Origin: DASYTH01 sp036002505
Lineage (GTDB): Bacteria > Actinomycetota > Actinomycetes > Mycobacteriales > Pseudonocardiaceae
NCBI RefSeq assembly: GCF_036002505.1
Contig: NZ_DASYTH010000474.1
Location: 1 to 64,000 of the forward strand
DNA: 64,000 nt
Direction: 5' to 3'
Made by a program: the position numbers and the translations under genes. The notes under the pieces were generated by a model that saw nothing but the letters and a program-made list of their open reading frames with translations, was not told the DNA's origin and searched no databases. Position 1 is the stretch's first letter. Each line of letters begins with the position of its first letter. This document shows positions 7,788-15,190 of this stretch, in pieces.

Positions 7788-8132
7788 ATGGCCGACAGAG
7801 TTCTCCGAGGAAGCCGGCTTGGCGCGGTCAGCTACGAGACTGACCGTAATCACGACTTGGCGCCTCGTCGTACAGTACGTTACGCCTGTCCCAAGGGCCA
7901 CGATTTTGAGGTCCCCTTCTCGGATGACGCCGACATCCCGTCGATCTGGGAGTGCCGGCTGCACGGCACCGAGTCCAAGATGATCGACGGCTCCGAGCCG
8001 GAGCCAAAGAAGTCGAAGCCGCCGCGCACGCACTGGGACATGCTGCTGGAGCGCAGGAGCATCCCCGAGCTCGAGGATCTGCTCGCCGAGCGCCTGCAGG
8101 AGCTGCGCGGACGCCGCAGCCGTTCGGCCTGA
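7788..8132 (+). CDS. rbpA: RNA polymerase-binding protein RbpA
   Basis: A 114-residue transcription factor that binds the principal sigma factor and RNA polymerase and stabilises the open complex. MADRVLRGSRLGAVSYETDR, a Zn-type core (RYACPKGHDFEVPF, then IWECRLHG) and the C-terminal sigma-interaction helix (KPPRTHWDMLLERRSIPELE) are all intact. ATG 7788 has a GAAAGGA ribosome-binding site seven bases upstream; the frame upstream of it is not conserved. The gene is preceded by a SigR-type promoter and followed by a strong terminator, so it is monocistronic. Confidence 0.97.
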   Translation: MADRVLRGSRLGAVSYETDRNHDLAPRRTVRYACPKGHDFEVPFSDDADIPSIWECRLHGTESKMIDGSEPEPKKSKPPRTHWDMLLERRSIPELEDLLAERLQELRGRRSRSA

Positions 8133-8149
8133 CCCGCCGACACGAGCCA

Positions 8150-8183
8150 GACGGCCGCCCGGGTCCCGCACCGGGCGGCCGTC
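8150..8183 (+). terminator. rbpA terminator
   Basis: A perfect 13-bp stem, GACGGCCGCCCGG with CCGGGCGGCCGTC, encloses an 8-base loop 17 bp after the rbpA stop codon. Confidence 0.85.
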
Positions 8184-8187
8184 CTCT

Positions 8188-8240
8188 GTGCACTGGATGC
8201 CCCAGCGCCCCAACGCACCCCCACGGGGCATCCAGTGCAC
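8188..8240. repeat. 16-bp perfect inverted repeat with C-rich loop
   Basis: The arms GTGCACTGGATGCCCC (8188-8203) and GGGGCATCCAGTGCAC (8225-8240) are exact reverse complements around a 21-base loop composed mainly of C and A. It follows the rbpA terminator by five bases, so it is not needed to end rbpA. It may be a second terminator, a small RNA with a C-rich loop, or a dispersed palindromic element. Confidence 0.6.
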
Positions 8241-8413
8241 CCCGGGTTTCAATGATCGTCGTGAACCGACCCGCCGTCCACCCGAACACCGGTGGAAATT
8301 AACGGCCTGATCGACGCCTGCTTCCCGCTCGAAATCGACGCGGTCGCCGATCCGGGACCCTAGACCGAACGGCGCACCAACAAATACGGGCATCGGCCGA
8401 ACGTGTTTTATCC

Positions 8414-9661
8414 GTGGCCGGGGTACAAATAGCCGTGCCGGAGATGAGTGCGCGGAGCCGGTTCACGGCGCTGTTTGCCGCGGACATTCTTTCGGCGCTG
8501 GGGAACAAGGTCTCGCTGGTGGCGTTGCCGTGGCTGGTGCTGGTGAGCACCGGGAGCCCGGTCAAGATGGGTCTGGTCGCGGTGGCGCACCTGGTGCCAT
8601 ATCTGGTGACCGGGATCTTCGCCACGCCGCTGGCGGACCGGTTCGGGTTGCGGGTCGCTTCGGTCGTCGCGGATCTGGGGAGCGCGGTGGCGATGGCGGC
8701 GGTCGCGGCCGTGCCCCGGCTCGGGTACCTGCCACTGCTGGGGTTGGTCGCGGTGAGCGGTGGCTGCCGGGGCATCGGGGACCGGGCCAAGCACGTGCTG
8801 CTCGGGCCGCTGGCGAAGGCGGCGGGGTTGGGGATGAAGCGGGTGACCGCGGCCTACGCGGGCTTCACCCGGGGCAGCTCGCTGGTCGGGGCGCCGGCCG
8901 GCGGATTGTTGATCTTGTGGTTGGGCGCGCCGGGCGCGATCGGGGTGGACGCCGTCTCGTTCGCGGTGTGCGCGGTGATCGTGGCGGCCGGGGTGCGGGC
9001 GCCGCGGGAGCTGGAGCGAACCGAGGACCGCGAGCCGTACCTGGCCGCGTTGCGGGGTGGGGCGCGGTACCTGCGCGCGGACCGGCTGCTGACCGGGATG
9101 CTGATCCTGCTGTCCTTCGCCAACGTGTTCGGCCAGGCGAGCTGGGCGGTGTTCGTCCCGGTCTGGGTGTCGACGGTGCTCGGCTCGCCGGCGGCGCTGG
9201 GCACGGTGTTCGGCGCGTTCGCCCTGGGCGGGGTCCTGGGCAGCATCGCGTTCACCGCGCTCGCCCCGAAGCTGCCCCAGTACCCGACGTTCCTGGTGGG
9301 CATCGCGATCTGCGGCGCGCCGTCGCTGCTGGTGCTGCTGACCCACCAGCTGGCCGCGGTGCTCGTGGTGATGGTGCTGGTCGGGGTGGCGTCCGCGGTG
9401 CTGAACCCGATCTTCGGGGCGCTGCAGTACGAGCGGGTGCCGCTGGAACTGCAGACCCGGGTGTTCGGGCTGGTGTCGACGATCGCGTACGCGGGCTCGC
9501 CGGTCGGCGCGATCCTGGGCGGGTGGGCGCTGGCCGGGCTGGGTCTGGACGGGGCGATCCTCGGCGCCGCTCTGGTGAGCCTCGCGGTGACCGCGCTGCC
9601 GTTGATCAACTACCGGCGGGGTGCGCCCGCCGCCGCCAGGGAAGGGTCGGCAACGGCATGA
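8414..9661 (+). CDS. MFS exporter (EntS / MFS_3-like)
   Basis: A 415-residue protein with about 12 hydrophobic helices. The first loop reads ATPLADRFGLR. Its overall pattern is that of the EntS-like exporters, many of which export siderophores or other small products. Possible starts are GTG 8414, GTG 8435 and ATG 8444; none has a strong ribosome-binding site, and the conserved part begins at SRFTALFAADILSALG. The stop codon overlaps the start of the next gene (ATGA), so the two are translationally coupled. The pair suggests synthesis and export of one product, which cannot be named from sequence. Confidence 0.8.
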   Translation: MAGVQIAVPEMSARSRFTALFAADILSALGNKVSLVALPWLVLVSTGSPVKMGLVAVAHLVPYLVTGIFATPLADRFGLRVASVVADLGSAVAMAAVAAVPRLGYLPLLGLVAVSGGCRGIGDRAKHVLLGPLAKAAGLGMKRVTAAYAGFTRGSSLVGAPAGGLLILWLGAPGAIGVDAVSFAVCAVIVAAGVRAPRELERTEDREPYLAALRGGARYLRADRLLTGMLILLSFANVFGQASWAVFVPVWVSTVLGSPAALGTVFGAFALGGVLGSIAFTALAPKLPQYPTFLVGIAICGAPSLLVLLTHQLAAVLVVMVLVGVASAVLNPIFGALQYERVPLELQTRVFGLVSTIAYAGSPVGAILGGWALAGLGLDGAILGAALVSLAVTALPLINYRRGAPAAAREGSATA

Positions 9662-10998
9662 GCCGCAACGAGATCACCGGGCGGTATCTGGACGAGGTCG
9701 CGGCGCGCGGGCTGGGCGCGTACGAGCTGGCCGACCTGGCGCTGGCGGCGGACGTGCTCGGGCCGACGTCGATGGAGGGAAAGTGCCTGAGCCGCCCGGT
9801 GTTCCTGGACCGGGCGGAGCTGGCCGAGCTCACCGGCGACCTGGCCACGGTGTACGCGGCGCTGGCGGCGCTGCCGCGACGGCTGTTCGGCGGTGATCTC
9901 GCGGCGTTCGCCCGGGCGGTCGGCATGGCCGAGGTGCAGGTCGGCGCCGTGCAGCGGGCCGCGCGGGAAACGCCGACCCGGCTGGCCCGGCCCGACATGT
10001 ACCACGACGGCACCGCGTTCCGGTTGCTGGAGTTCAACATGGGCAGCACGGTCGGCAGCCTCGACTCCGGCCTGCTCAATCGCTTGTTTCTGCGGCACCC
10101 GGTATTGGCGGAGTTCGTCGAGTCGAACAACCTGACATTTGTCGACCCCATGGCGAAAATGGTCGACACATTGCTCGCCGAATGCGGGCTGGACGGCGCG
10201 GACGGGGTCCGGTTCGCGGCGGTCACGCTGCCGTGGGTGTTCCCGCTGCTGACGGCCCAGCTCGCGTCCAGCGCGGGGCTGCTCGGCGAGCTCGGCGTCG
10301 ACGTCACCCCGTGCCATCTCGGGCAGCTGTCGGTGCGGGACGGCCGGGTCTGGCTCGGCGCGGCGCCGGTGGACGTGCTCTACCGGATCTTCCAGGTCGA
10401 GGACCTGCTCGACCCGGCGATGCACGAGCTCGCCGATCCGATCCTGCGGGCCGCGGACCGGGGCGAGGTCACCCTGTTCACCCCGATGGACGCCGAGCTG
10501 TACGGCAGCAAGGGTGCGCTGGCGATGCTCTCCGACGAGGCGAACCGGCACCTCTGCACCGGCGCCGAGCTGGCCAGCCTGGATCGCGTGCTGCCGTGGA
10601 CCCGGATGGTCCGCCCCGGCCCGGTCACCGTCGGAGCCGAGCGGGTCGAGCTCCTCGACTACGCCGAGCAAGCGCGCGCCGAGCTGGTGCTCAAGCCGAC
10701 CCTGCTGCACGGCGGGCAGGGCATCGTCGCCGGCTGGGTCGTCGACACCGAGACCTGGCGCACGGCGGTGAAGTCCGCGCTGGACGGCCCCTACGTGCTG
10801 CAGCACCGTGTGCGGCCCGAGCCCGAGCTGTTCCCGACCGAACACGGCCTGGAGCCCCGGGTGGTCAAGTGGGCCCCGTTCCACGGCCTGGAGCCCTACG
10901 CCGGCATGAACGCGCGCGGCAGCACGGACGTCGACGCCGGTGTCGTCAACCGCGAGCGGGACGCGATCACCGCCCCGTGCTTCCACGAGGCGGGTTGA
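9658..10998 (+). CDS. ATP-grasp-like ligase of unknown substrate
   Basis: A 446-residue soluble protein. The C-terminal LVLKPTLLHGGQGIVAGW, with GPYVLQHRV about 30 residues later, fits the nucleotide-binding part of an ATP-grasp fold. FRLLEFNMGSTVGSLDSG near residue 125 fits the substrate-side motif of circularly permuted or glutathionylspermidine-synthetase-like members. Such enzymes join a carboxylate to an amine through an acyl-phosphate. ATG 9658 overlaps the TGA of the MFS exporter gene, so the two proteins probably work on one product. The stop codon lies in a small palindrome shared with the convergent cupin gene. The substrate is unknown. Confidence 0.65.
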   Translation: MSRNEITGRYLDEVAARGLGAYELADLALAADVLGPTSMEGKCLSRPVFLDRAELAELTGDLATVYAALAALPRRLFGGDLAAFARAVGMAEVQVGAVQRAARETPTRLARPDMYHDGTAFRLLEFNMGSTVGSLDSGLLNRLFLRHPVLAEFVESNNLTFVDPMAKMVDTLLAECGLDGADGVRFAAVTLPWVFPLLTAQLASSAGLLGELGVDVTPCHLGQLSVRDGRVWLGAAPVDVLYRIFQVEDLLDPAMHELADPILRAADRGEVTLFTPMDAELYGSKGALAMLSDEANRHLCTGAELASLDRVLPWTRMVRPGPVTVGAERVELLDYAEQARAELVLKPTLLHGGQGIVAGWVVDTETWRTAVKSALDGPYVLQHRVRPEPELFPTEHGLEPRVVKWAPFHGLEPYAGMNARGSTDVDAGVVNRERDAITAPCFHEAG

Positions 10999-11008
10999 TC
11001 ATCAACCC
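10992..11008. terminator. Small bidirectional hairpin containing both convergent stop codons
   Basis: GGGTTGA and TCAACCC form a 7-bp stem around TCA. The TGA of the ATP-grasp gene is in the left arm and the TGA of the cupin gene, on the other strand, is in the right arm. The stem is short, so the terminator role is tentative. Confidence 0.4.
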
Positions 11009-11343
11009 TGCTTGAGCTCGAACCGCAGGGCGTGCAGCCGGACGGTGTCGATGTTCTCCACCGAGTGCGGGCCTTCGGGGTCGAGCCAGTTCGCCCGCGG
11101 GGTGGGCTGGTCGGGCAGCGGGTCCGGTGACTCGAAGATCAGCTCGGTGCCCGCGAAGTAGCGGATGCGCGCCCGCTCGTCGGTGACCATGACGCTGGGC
11201 CAGCGGTGGGTGTGCTCGGGCTCGTGCACGCCGGGTTCGACGGTCACCTCGAGCACCCGCACCGCATCGTTCTCGAACACCACGCGGTGGGAGCCGGGCG
11301 CGGCGACGATCGCGTCCAGCGAGTCCGGGTGGTCCCAGGTCAT
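11002..11343 (-). CDS. Small cupin-like protein
   Basis: A 113-residue protein with a single cupin-like barrel. VFENDAVRVLEVTVEPGVHEP is followed by EHTHRWPSVMVTDERARIRY, then a later HSVENIDTVRLHALRFELK. The His-Glu-His cluster (VHEPEHTH) could bind a metal. Family members include many small uncharacterised cytosolic proteins, so a reaction cannot be named. ATG 11343 overlaps the ppm1 stop codon as ATGA, making this the last gene of lnt-ppm1-cupin. That coupling hints at a cell-envelope role, but this is inference. Confidence 0.75.
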   Translation of the reverse strand: MTWDHPDSLDAIVAAPGSHRVVFENDAVRVLEVTVEPGVHEPEHTHRWPSVMVTDERARIRYFAGTELIFESPDPLPDQPTPRANWLDPEGPHSVENIDTVRLHALRFELKQG

Positions 11344-12089
11344 CGGCGGTTGAGCAGGGAGCGGAGCTGGGCGGCGCGGCGGCGCAGGCCCCACTTGGTG
11401 ACCCGGAGGAGGGCCTCGCGGACGATGGCCTTGCTCATCTTGGACTGGCCGACGGCGCGCTCGGTGAACGTGATCGGGACTTCGACGACGGTGAAACCGG
11501 CCTCGATGGTGCGCCAGGCCAGGTCGATCTGGAAGCAGTAGCCCTGCGAGGCCACGGTGCCGAGCTTGAGCTTCTCCAGCACCTCGCGGCGGTAGGCGCG
11601 GAAGCCCGCGGTGATGTCCTTGACCTTGGCGCCCAGGGCGAGCCGGGAGTAGAGGTTGCCGCCGCGCGAGATGAGCTGGCGGCTCATCGGCCAGTTGACC
11701 ACCTTGCCGCCCGGTACGTACCGGGAGCCGATCACCAGGTCGGCGTCGGACAGGGCGTCGAGCATGTGCGGCAGGTCCTCCGGCGCGTGCGAGCCGTCCG
11801 CGTCCATCTCCACCAGCACGCGGTAGTCGTGCTCGATGCCCCAGCGGAAACCGGCCACGTAGGCGGCGCCGAGGCCGGCCTTCTCGGTGCGGTGCAGGAC
11901 ATGTACCCGCTCGTCGGCGGCCGCGAGCGTGTCGGCGAGCTCTCCGGTGCCGTCCGGGCTGCCGTCGTCCACGACCAGCGCGTGCGCCTTCGGCAGCGCG
12001 TCGTGCAGCCGTTTGACGATCGGTTCGAGGTTTTCCCGCTCGTTGTAGGTGGGGATCACCACCAGCACCGGTTCGAGCGCCTCCGTCAT
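11340..12089 (-). CDS. ppm1: Polyprenol-phosphate mannosyltransferase (Ppm1/DPM1 type)
   Basis: A 249-residue GT2 glycosyltransferase making polyprenyl-phosphate-mannose from GDP-mannose, the mannose donor for extracytoplasmic glycosylation. VVIPTYNERENLEPIV opens the domain. VVDDGSPDGTGELAD and LVEMDADGSHAPEDLP carry the nucleotide- and metal-binding Asp residues. GSRYVPGGKVVNWP and DITAGFRAYRR are typical of DPM1 proteins. It lacks membrane helices. In Mycobacterium tuberculosis this domain is fused behind Lnt; here the two are separate genes overlapping by four bases (ATGA), with ATG 12089 fixed by that overlap. Confidence 0.92.
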   Translation of the reverse strand: MTEALEPVLVVIPTYNERENLEPIVKRLHDALPKAHALVVDDGSPDGTGELADTLAAADERVHVLHRTEKAGLGAAYVAGFRWGIEHDYRVLVEMDADGSHAPEDLPHMLDALSDADLVIGSRYVPGGKVVNWPMSRQLISRGGNLYSRLALGAKVKDITAGFRAYRREVLEKLKLGTVASQGYCFQIDLAWRTIEAGFTVVEVPITFTERAVGQSKMSKAIVREALLRVTKWGLRRRAAQLRSLLNRR

Positions 12090-13714
12090 CCGTTCTCCTC
12101 CTCGATGGCGCTCCCGCGCCGGTCCCCGACCCGCTTGTCTCCCCGGCGCCGCCAGAGGGCGAAGGCCAACGCGGCCAGCCCGGCGATCACCAGGACCCAC
12201 TCCGGCGATGCGCCGAGATGATCTGACAGCGTAACCGTTGCCCGCAGCGGCACCTCTTCGACCAGGGCCGCGGGGGTGAACAGGCCGGTCTGCTGGGTGA
12301 CCGAGCCGTCCGGGCGGACGATCGCGCTGACCCCGCTGGTGGCCGCCACCACCACGGTGCGGCCGTGCTCGACGGCCCGCACCCGGTCCATGGCCAGCTG
12401 CTGATAGGTCATCTCGGTGAACCCGAACGTGGCGTTGTTCGTCGGCACCGCGAGGAGGTTCGACCCGTTGCGCACGGAGTCCCGGACCACGCCGTCGAAG
12501 GCGACCTCGTAGCAGGTGGCCAGGGCCACCCGGGCGGCGCCCATGCCGAACACGGTCGGCTCGCTGCCCGGCTGGAAGTTGCCGGCCCGGTCCACTTCCT
12601 TGGTGAAGATCCGGAAGAGGCTCCGGTACGGCATGGTCTCGCCGAACGGCTGGAGCTGGCGCTTGGTGTAGAAGTCGGAGGGGCCGCGCACCGGGTCCCA
12701 GAGGATCATGGTGTTGCGGGGCAGCCGGTCGTCGCCGATCGTCACGCCGCCGACCGCGATCGGCGCGCCGATGTCCTTCGCGGCCCGGTCGATGATCGCG
12801 TAGGCGTCGGCGTTGCGGAGCGGGTCGATGTCGGAGGAGTTCTCCGGCCAGATCACCAGGTCCGGCTTGGGTGTCTTGCCGGCCCGGATGTCCTCGGCGA
12901 GCTGCTCGGTGCGGTTGGCGTGGTTGTCCAGCACGGCCCGGCGCTGCGCGTTGAAGTCGAGGCCGGCCCGCGGGACGTTGCCCTGGATGGCCGCGACGGT
13001 CACCTCGCCGGCGTTGGCATCCGTGCCGACCAGGGGAATCACCGCGAGCGCCGCGGTGACCGGCAGCACCACGGCGAGCGCCGGCGCGATGATCATCCGG
13101 GGTCGCCGGTCCCGGGCGAGGCGGCGGAGGAGCTCCGCGCCGCCGAAACCGGTCAGCGCCACCGCGAACCCGATCAGCGGGGCGCCGCCGGCCGCGGCCA
13201 GCGGCAGGTAGAGGCCCTCCGGCTGGCCGAACGCGATCTTGCCCCACGGGAAGCCGCCGAACGGCACCACCGCGCGCAGCGCCTCGCCGCAGGTCCAGAG
13301 CAGGGCGGCCACGAGCGGGGCGGCGGGCAGGACCGAGGCCAGCACGATCGCGGCGCCGACCAGGCCGAGGAAGACGGCTTCGGCGGCGCTGAGCGGAAGC
13401 CAGGCGACTGGGCCGACGAACACCCCCGTCCAGGCCAGCAGCGGGGTGAAGTAGCCGGCGCCGGCCAGGAAGCCGTAACCGAACCCGGCCCGGGCCCGCT
13501 TTCGGCCGTGCAGCACCAGGCCCAACACGACGAACCCGAGCGGGGCCAGCCACCAGGTGGGCCGGGGCGGGTTGGCGAGGTAGAGCAGGACGCCGGCGCC
13601 GACCGCGGCGACGGAACGGGCGAGGGCGGGGAGGGGGCGCCGGGCCGGTCGCCGGTCGGCGCTGTCCTCCGGCGTACCCGGCTCGGAGTCCACCACGGGT
13701 GCGACCACCAGCAC
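12086..13714 (-). CDS. lnt: Apolipoprotein N-acyltransferase
   Basis: A 542-residue membrane enzyme that adds the third acyl chain to the N-terminal cysteine of lipoproteins. About six hydrophobic helices fill residues 30-240 and one more lies near 510. Between them is a nitrilase-like domain with the catalytic Glu in VIWPENSSDID, Lys in FYTKRQLQPFGE and Cys in ATCYEVAFDG. The triad is complete. The start is ambiguous among several GTG codons around 13714-13690. It heads the lnt-ppm1-cupin operon. Separate, adjacent lnt and ppm1 genes are known in actinomycetes; their products interact in mycobacteria. Confidence 0.93.
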   Translation of the reverse strand: MLVVAPVVDSEPGTPEDSADRRPARRPLPALARSVAAVGAGVLLYLANPPRPTWWLAPLGFVVLGLVLHGRKRARAGFGYGFLAGAGYFTPLLAWTGVFVGPVAWLPLSAAEAVFLGLVGAAIVLASVLPAAPLVAALLWTCGEALRAVVPFGGFPWGKIAFGQPEGLYLPLAAAGGAPLIGFAVALTGFGGAELLRRLARDRRPRMIIAPALAVVLPVTAALAVIPLVGTDANAGEVTVAAIQGNVPRAGLDFNAQRRAVLDNHANRTEQLAEDIRAGKTPKPDLVIWPENSSDIDPLRNADAYAIIDRAAKDIGAPIAVGGVTIGDDRLPRNTMILWDPVRGPSDFYTKRQLQPFGETMPYRSLFRIFTKEVDRAGNFQPGSEPTVFGMGAARVALATCYEVAFDGVVRDSVRNGSNLLAVPTNNATFGFTEMTYQQLAMDRVRAVEHGRTVVVAATSGVSAIVRPDGSVTQQTGLFTPAALVEEVPLRATVTLSDHLGASPEWVLVIAGLAALAFALWRRRGDKRVGDRRGSAIEEENG

Positions 13715-13752
13715 AGATTACGGGGCGCCGGTGTGGTCTCGGTGATCGCGTT

Positions 13753-14394
13753 TCAGGGTGCCCAGCGCGCGACGATCTCCTGCCAGGTGGGCGGCGAGCC
13801 GGGGATCGGGGCCTGGCCGTCGCGGGCGTGCAGCGCGTCGAGGAACAGCGCGAGGTAGCGGCGGCGCAGCTCCCGGGTGCGGTTCTCGTCGCCGAGGCGG
13901 ACCGCGGTGACCTGCTCGAAGATCATCGACAGGTCGTTGACGTCGAAGTCCGGCCGGAGCACGCCGGTTTTCCTGGTCCGCTCGATGAGCTGCTGGTTGA
14001 GCATCTGGCCGCGCTCGGAGTCGCGGACCAGCTCCTCGGTCGGGGTGAACGTGCCGGCCAGCTTCTGGGTGAGCGACTGGGTGTCCGCGTCCACGATGCG
14101 TTCCATGAACCGGGCGAAAGCGTGCCACGGGTCGCCCTGGTCGTCCACCGCGGCCTCCACCGCGTCCAGGTAGATCCGCAGCCCGTCGGCGCACAGCGTG
14201 CGCAGCAGGTCCTCCTTGGACGGGTAGCGCCGGTAGAGCGCGCTGATGCCCACGCCGGCGTGCTCGGCGACGGCGGAGATCGGCGCCTTCGGGTCGGCGA
14301 CGAACACCGCGCGGGCGGCGTCCAGGATCCGGCCGTCGTTGCGGGCCGCCTCGGCCCTTCGGCCACTCATCGGCGTGCTCATGCCCCCGAGCAT
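13753..14394 (-). CDS. TetR-family repressor
   Basis: A 213-residue regulator. The N-terminal helix-turn-helix reads ILDAARAVFVADPKAPISAV, then AEHAGVGISALYRRYPSKED. The ligand-binding domain (about residues 75-205) is diverged and gives no hint of the effector. ATG 14394 lies six bases from a palindrome (14400-14421), and internal ATGs at 14382 and 14370 are alternatives. No Shine-Dalgarno is obvious, so translation may be leaderless. It probably represses itself. The neighbouring lnt operon is on the same strand downstream, and its control by this protein cannot be judged. Confidence 0.9.
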   Translation of the reverse strand: MLGGMSTPMSGRRAEAARNDGRILDAARAVFVADPKAPISAVAEHAGVGISALYRRYPSKEDLLRTLCADGLRIYLDAVEAAVDDQGDPWHAFARFMERIVDADTQSLTQKLAGTFTPTEELVRDSERGQMLNQQLIERTRKTGVLRPDFDVNDLSMIFEQVTAVRLGDENRTRELRRRYLALFLDALHARDGQAPIPGSPPTWQEIVARWAP

Positions 14395-14399
14395 ACCAC

Positions 14400-14421
14400 T
14401 AGAACGTAGCGTTCCGTTCTA
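14400..14421. promoter_or_regulatory. Candidate operator of the TetR gene at 13753-14394
   Basis: TAGAACG and CGTTCTA are exact 7-bp inverted half-sites separated by 8 bp, ending six bases before the TetR start codon. Symmetry, spacing and position fit TetR autorepression. Confidence 0.6.
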
Positions 14422-14429
14422 TCAGCACG

Positions 14430-14490
14430 ACTTGTCGCGGGTAGTTCCCACGACAGGTGCCACTTGTCACGGGAAGTACCCGCGACAAGT
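14430..14490. repeat. 61-bp palindromic repeat, copy 1
   Basis: The element begins ACTTGTCGCGGGTAGTTCCC and ends with its near-exact reverse complement (one mismatch in 20). The middle contains ACGACAGG and ACTTGTCAC, which can pair with the arms, so one long or two short hairpins are possible. Copy 2 at 32440-32500 has exactly the same length and about 84 percent identity. Here it lies between two tandem TetR genes. Confidence 0.8.
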
Positions 14491-14497
14491 GCGGTAC

Positions 14498-15049
14498 TCA
14501 GGGCTGCGGGCGGAGGCCGTCGAGGACGATGGCGAGGAGGCGTTCGGCGACCTCGGTGCGGTCCTGGAGTTGCTCGGTGGACAGGCCGATGCCGTTGACC
14601 AGCTTGAGGATCTCGCTGAGGGTGACGTCGGGGCGGACGGCGGCGGTGTTTTTGGCCTCGTCGAGGAGGCGGCCGCCGGCGGCGTGGATGGCCTTGTGGC
14701 AGGAGACGAAGAGCTCGGAGGTCTTGTCCTGGGTGGCCAGCAGGGCGGCGGCCAGGCCGCGCTTCTCCCCCAGGTAGTCGACCATGATCCGGAGCCAGGC
14801 GGCGAGCGCGGTGCCGGGTTCCAGCTTGACGGCCAGCTCGTCGGCGCGGGCGCAGAGGGCCTCGACGCCTTCGCGGTAGGCGGCTTCCTGCAGGGCCAGC
14901 CTCGTGGGGAAATGCCGGTAGAGCGTGCCCGGGCCGACCCCCGCCCGCTTGGCGATGTCGTCCAGCGACGCCTCGGCCCCGTGCTCGCCGAACGCCTCCA
15001 TGGCGGCGGCCAGCAGCCGTTCCCGGTTGCGGCGGGCGTCGGCGCGCAT
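14498..15049 (-). CDS. TetR-family repressor of the divergent MFS pump
   Basis: A 183-residue regulator. Its helix-turn-helix is LLAAAMEAFGEHGAEASLDD, then IAKRAGVGPGTLYRHFPTRL. The C-terminal part fits the TetR_C family with a SBP56-like small helical core. I chose ATG 15049 because a GGGAG ribosome-binding site precedes it and the longer frame to 15112 would run over the operators. The gene is divergent from the DHA2 pump at 15191 with two palindromic sites between them (15070-15110), the classic arrangement of drug-inducible efflux. Confidence 0.92.
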   Translation of the reverse strand: MRADARRNRERLLAAAMEAFGEHGAEASLDDIAKRAGVGPGTLYRHFPTRLALQEAAYREGVEALCARADELAVKLEPGTALAAWLRIMVDYLGEKRGLAAALLATQDKTSELFVSCHKAIHAAGGRLLDEAKNTAAVRPDVTLSEILKLVNGIGLSTEQLQDRTEVAERLLAIVLDGLRPQP

Positions 15050-15069
15050 CCACAACTCCCTTGCAAAGC

Positions 15070-15110
15070 GGAGACCGTCTCCGTATCGTACTGAAGCGGA
15101 GAGGTTCTCC
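15070..15110. promoter_or_regulatory. Paired operators between divergent TetR and MFS genes
   Basis: Two GGAGA/TCTCC palindromes occur 28 bp apart: GGAGACCGTCTCC (15070-15082) and GGAGAGGTTCTCC (15098-15110). Each is preceded by AGC. They occupy the space just upstream of the TetR start and before the MFS start, so TetR binding would repress both promoters. Confidence 0.75.
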
Positions 15111-15190
15111 ACTTCTCATCATGACACCGCCAGGCGCCGGCGGCCACCTTTCTGTCTGCCTTCAGTTTGCCGAAGGAGTTGACCACACCC

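Noticed and set aside
8188..8240. 6C RNA
   Set aside because: The loop is C-rich, but there is only one hairpin and no run of six C in the loop, so the family definition is not met.
14430..14490. CRISPR repeat unit
   Set aside because: The two halves are inverted, not direct repeats with spacers, and no array or cas gene is present anywhere in the window.
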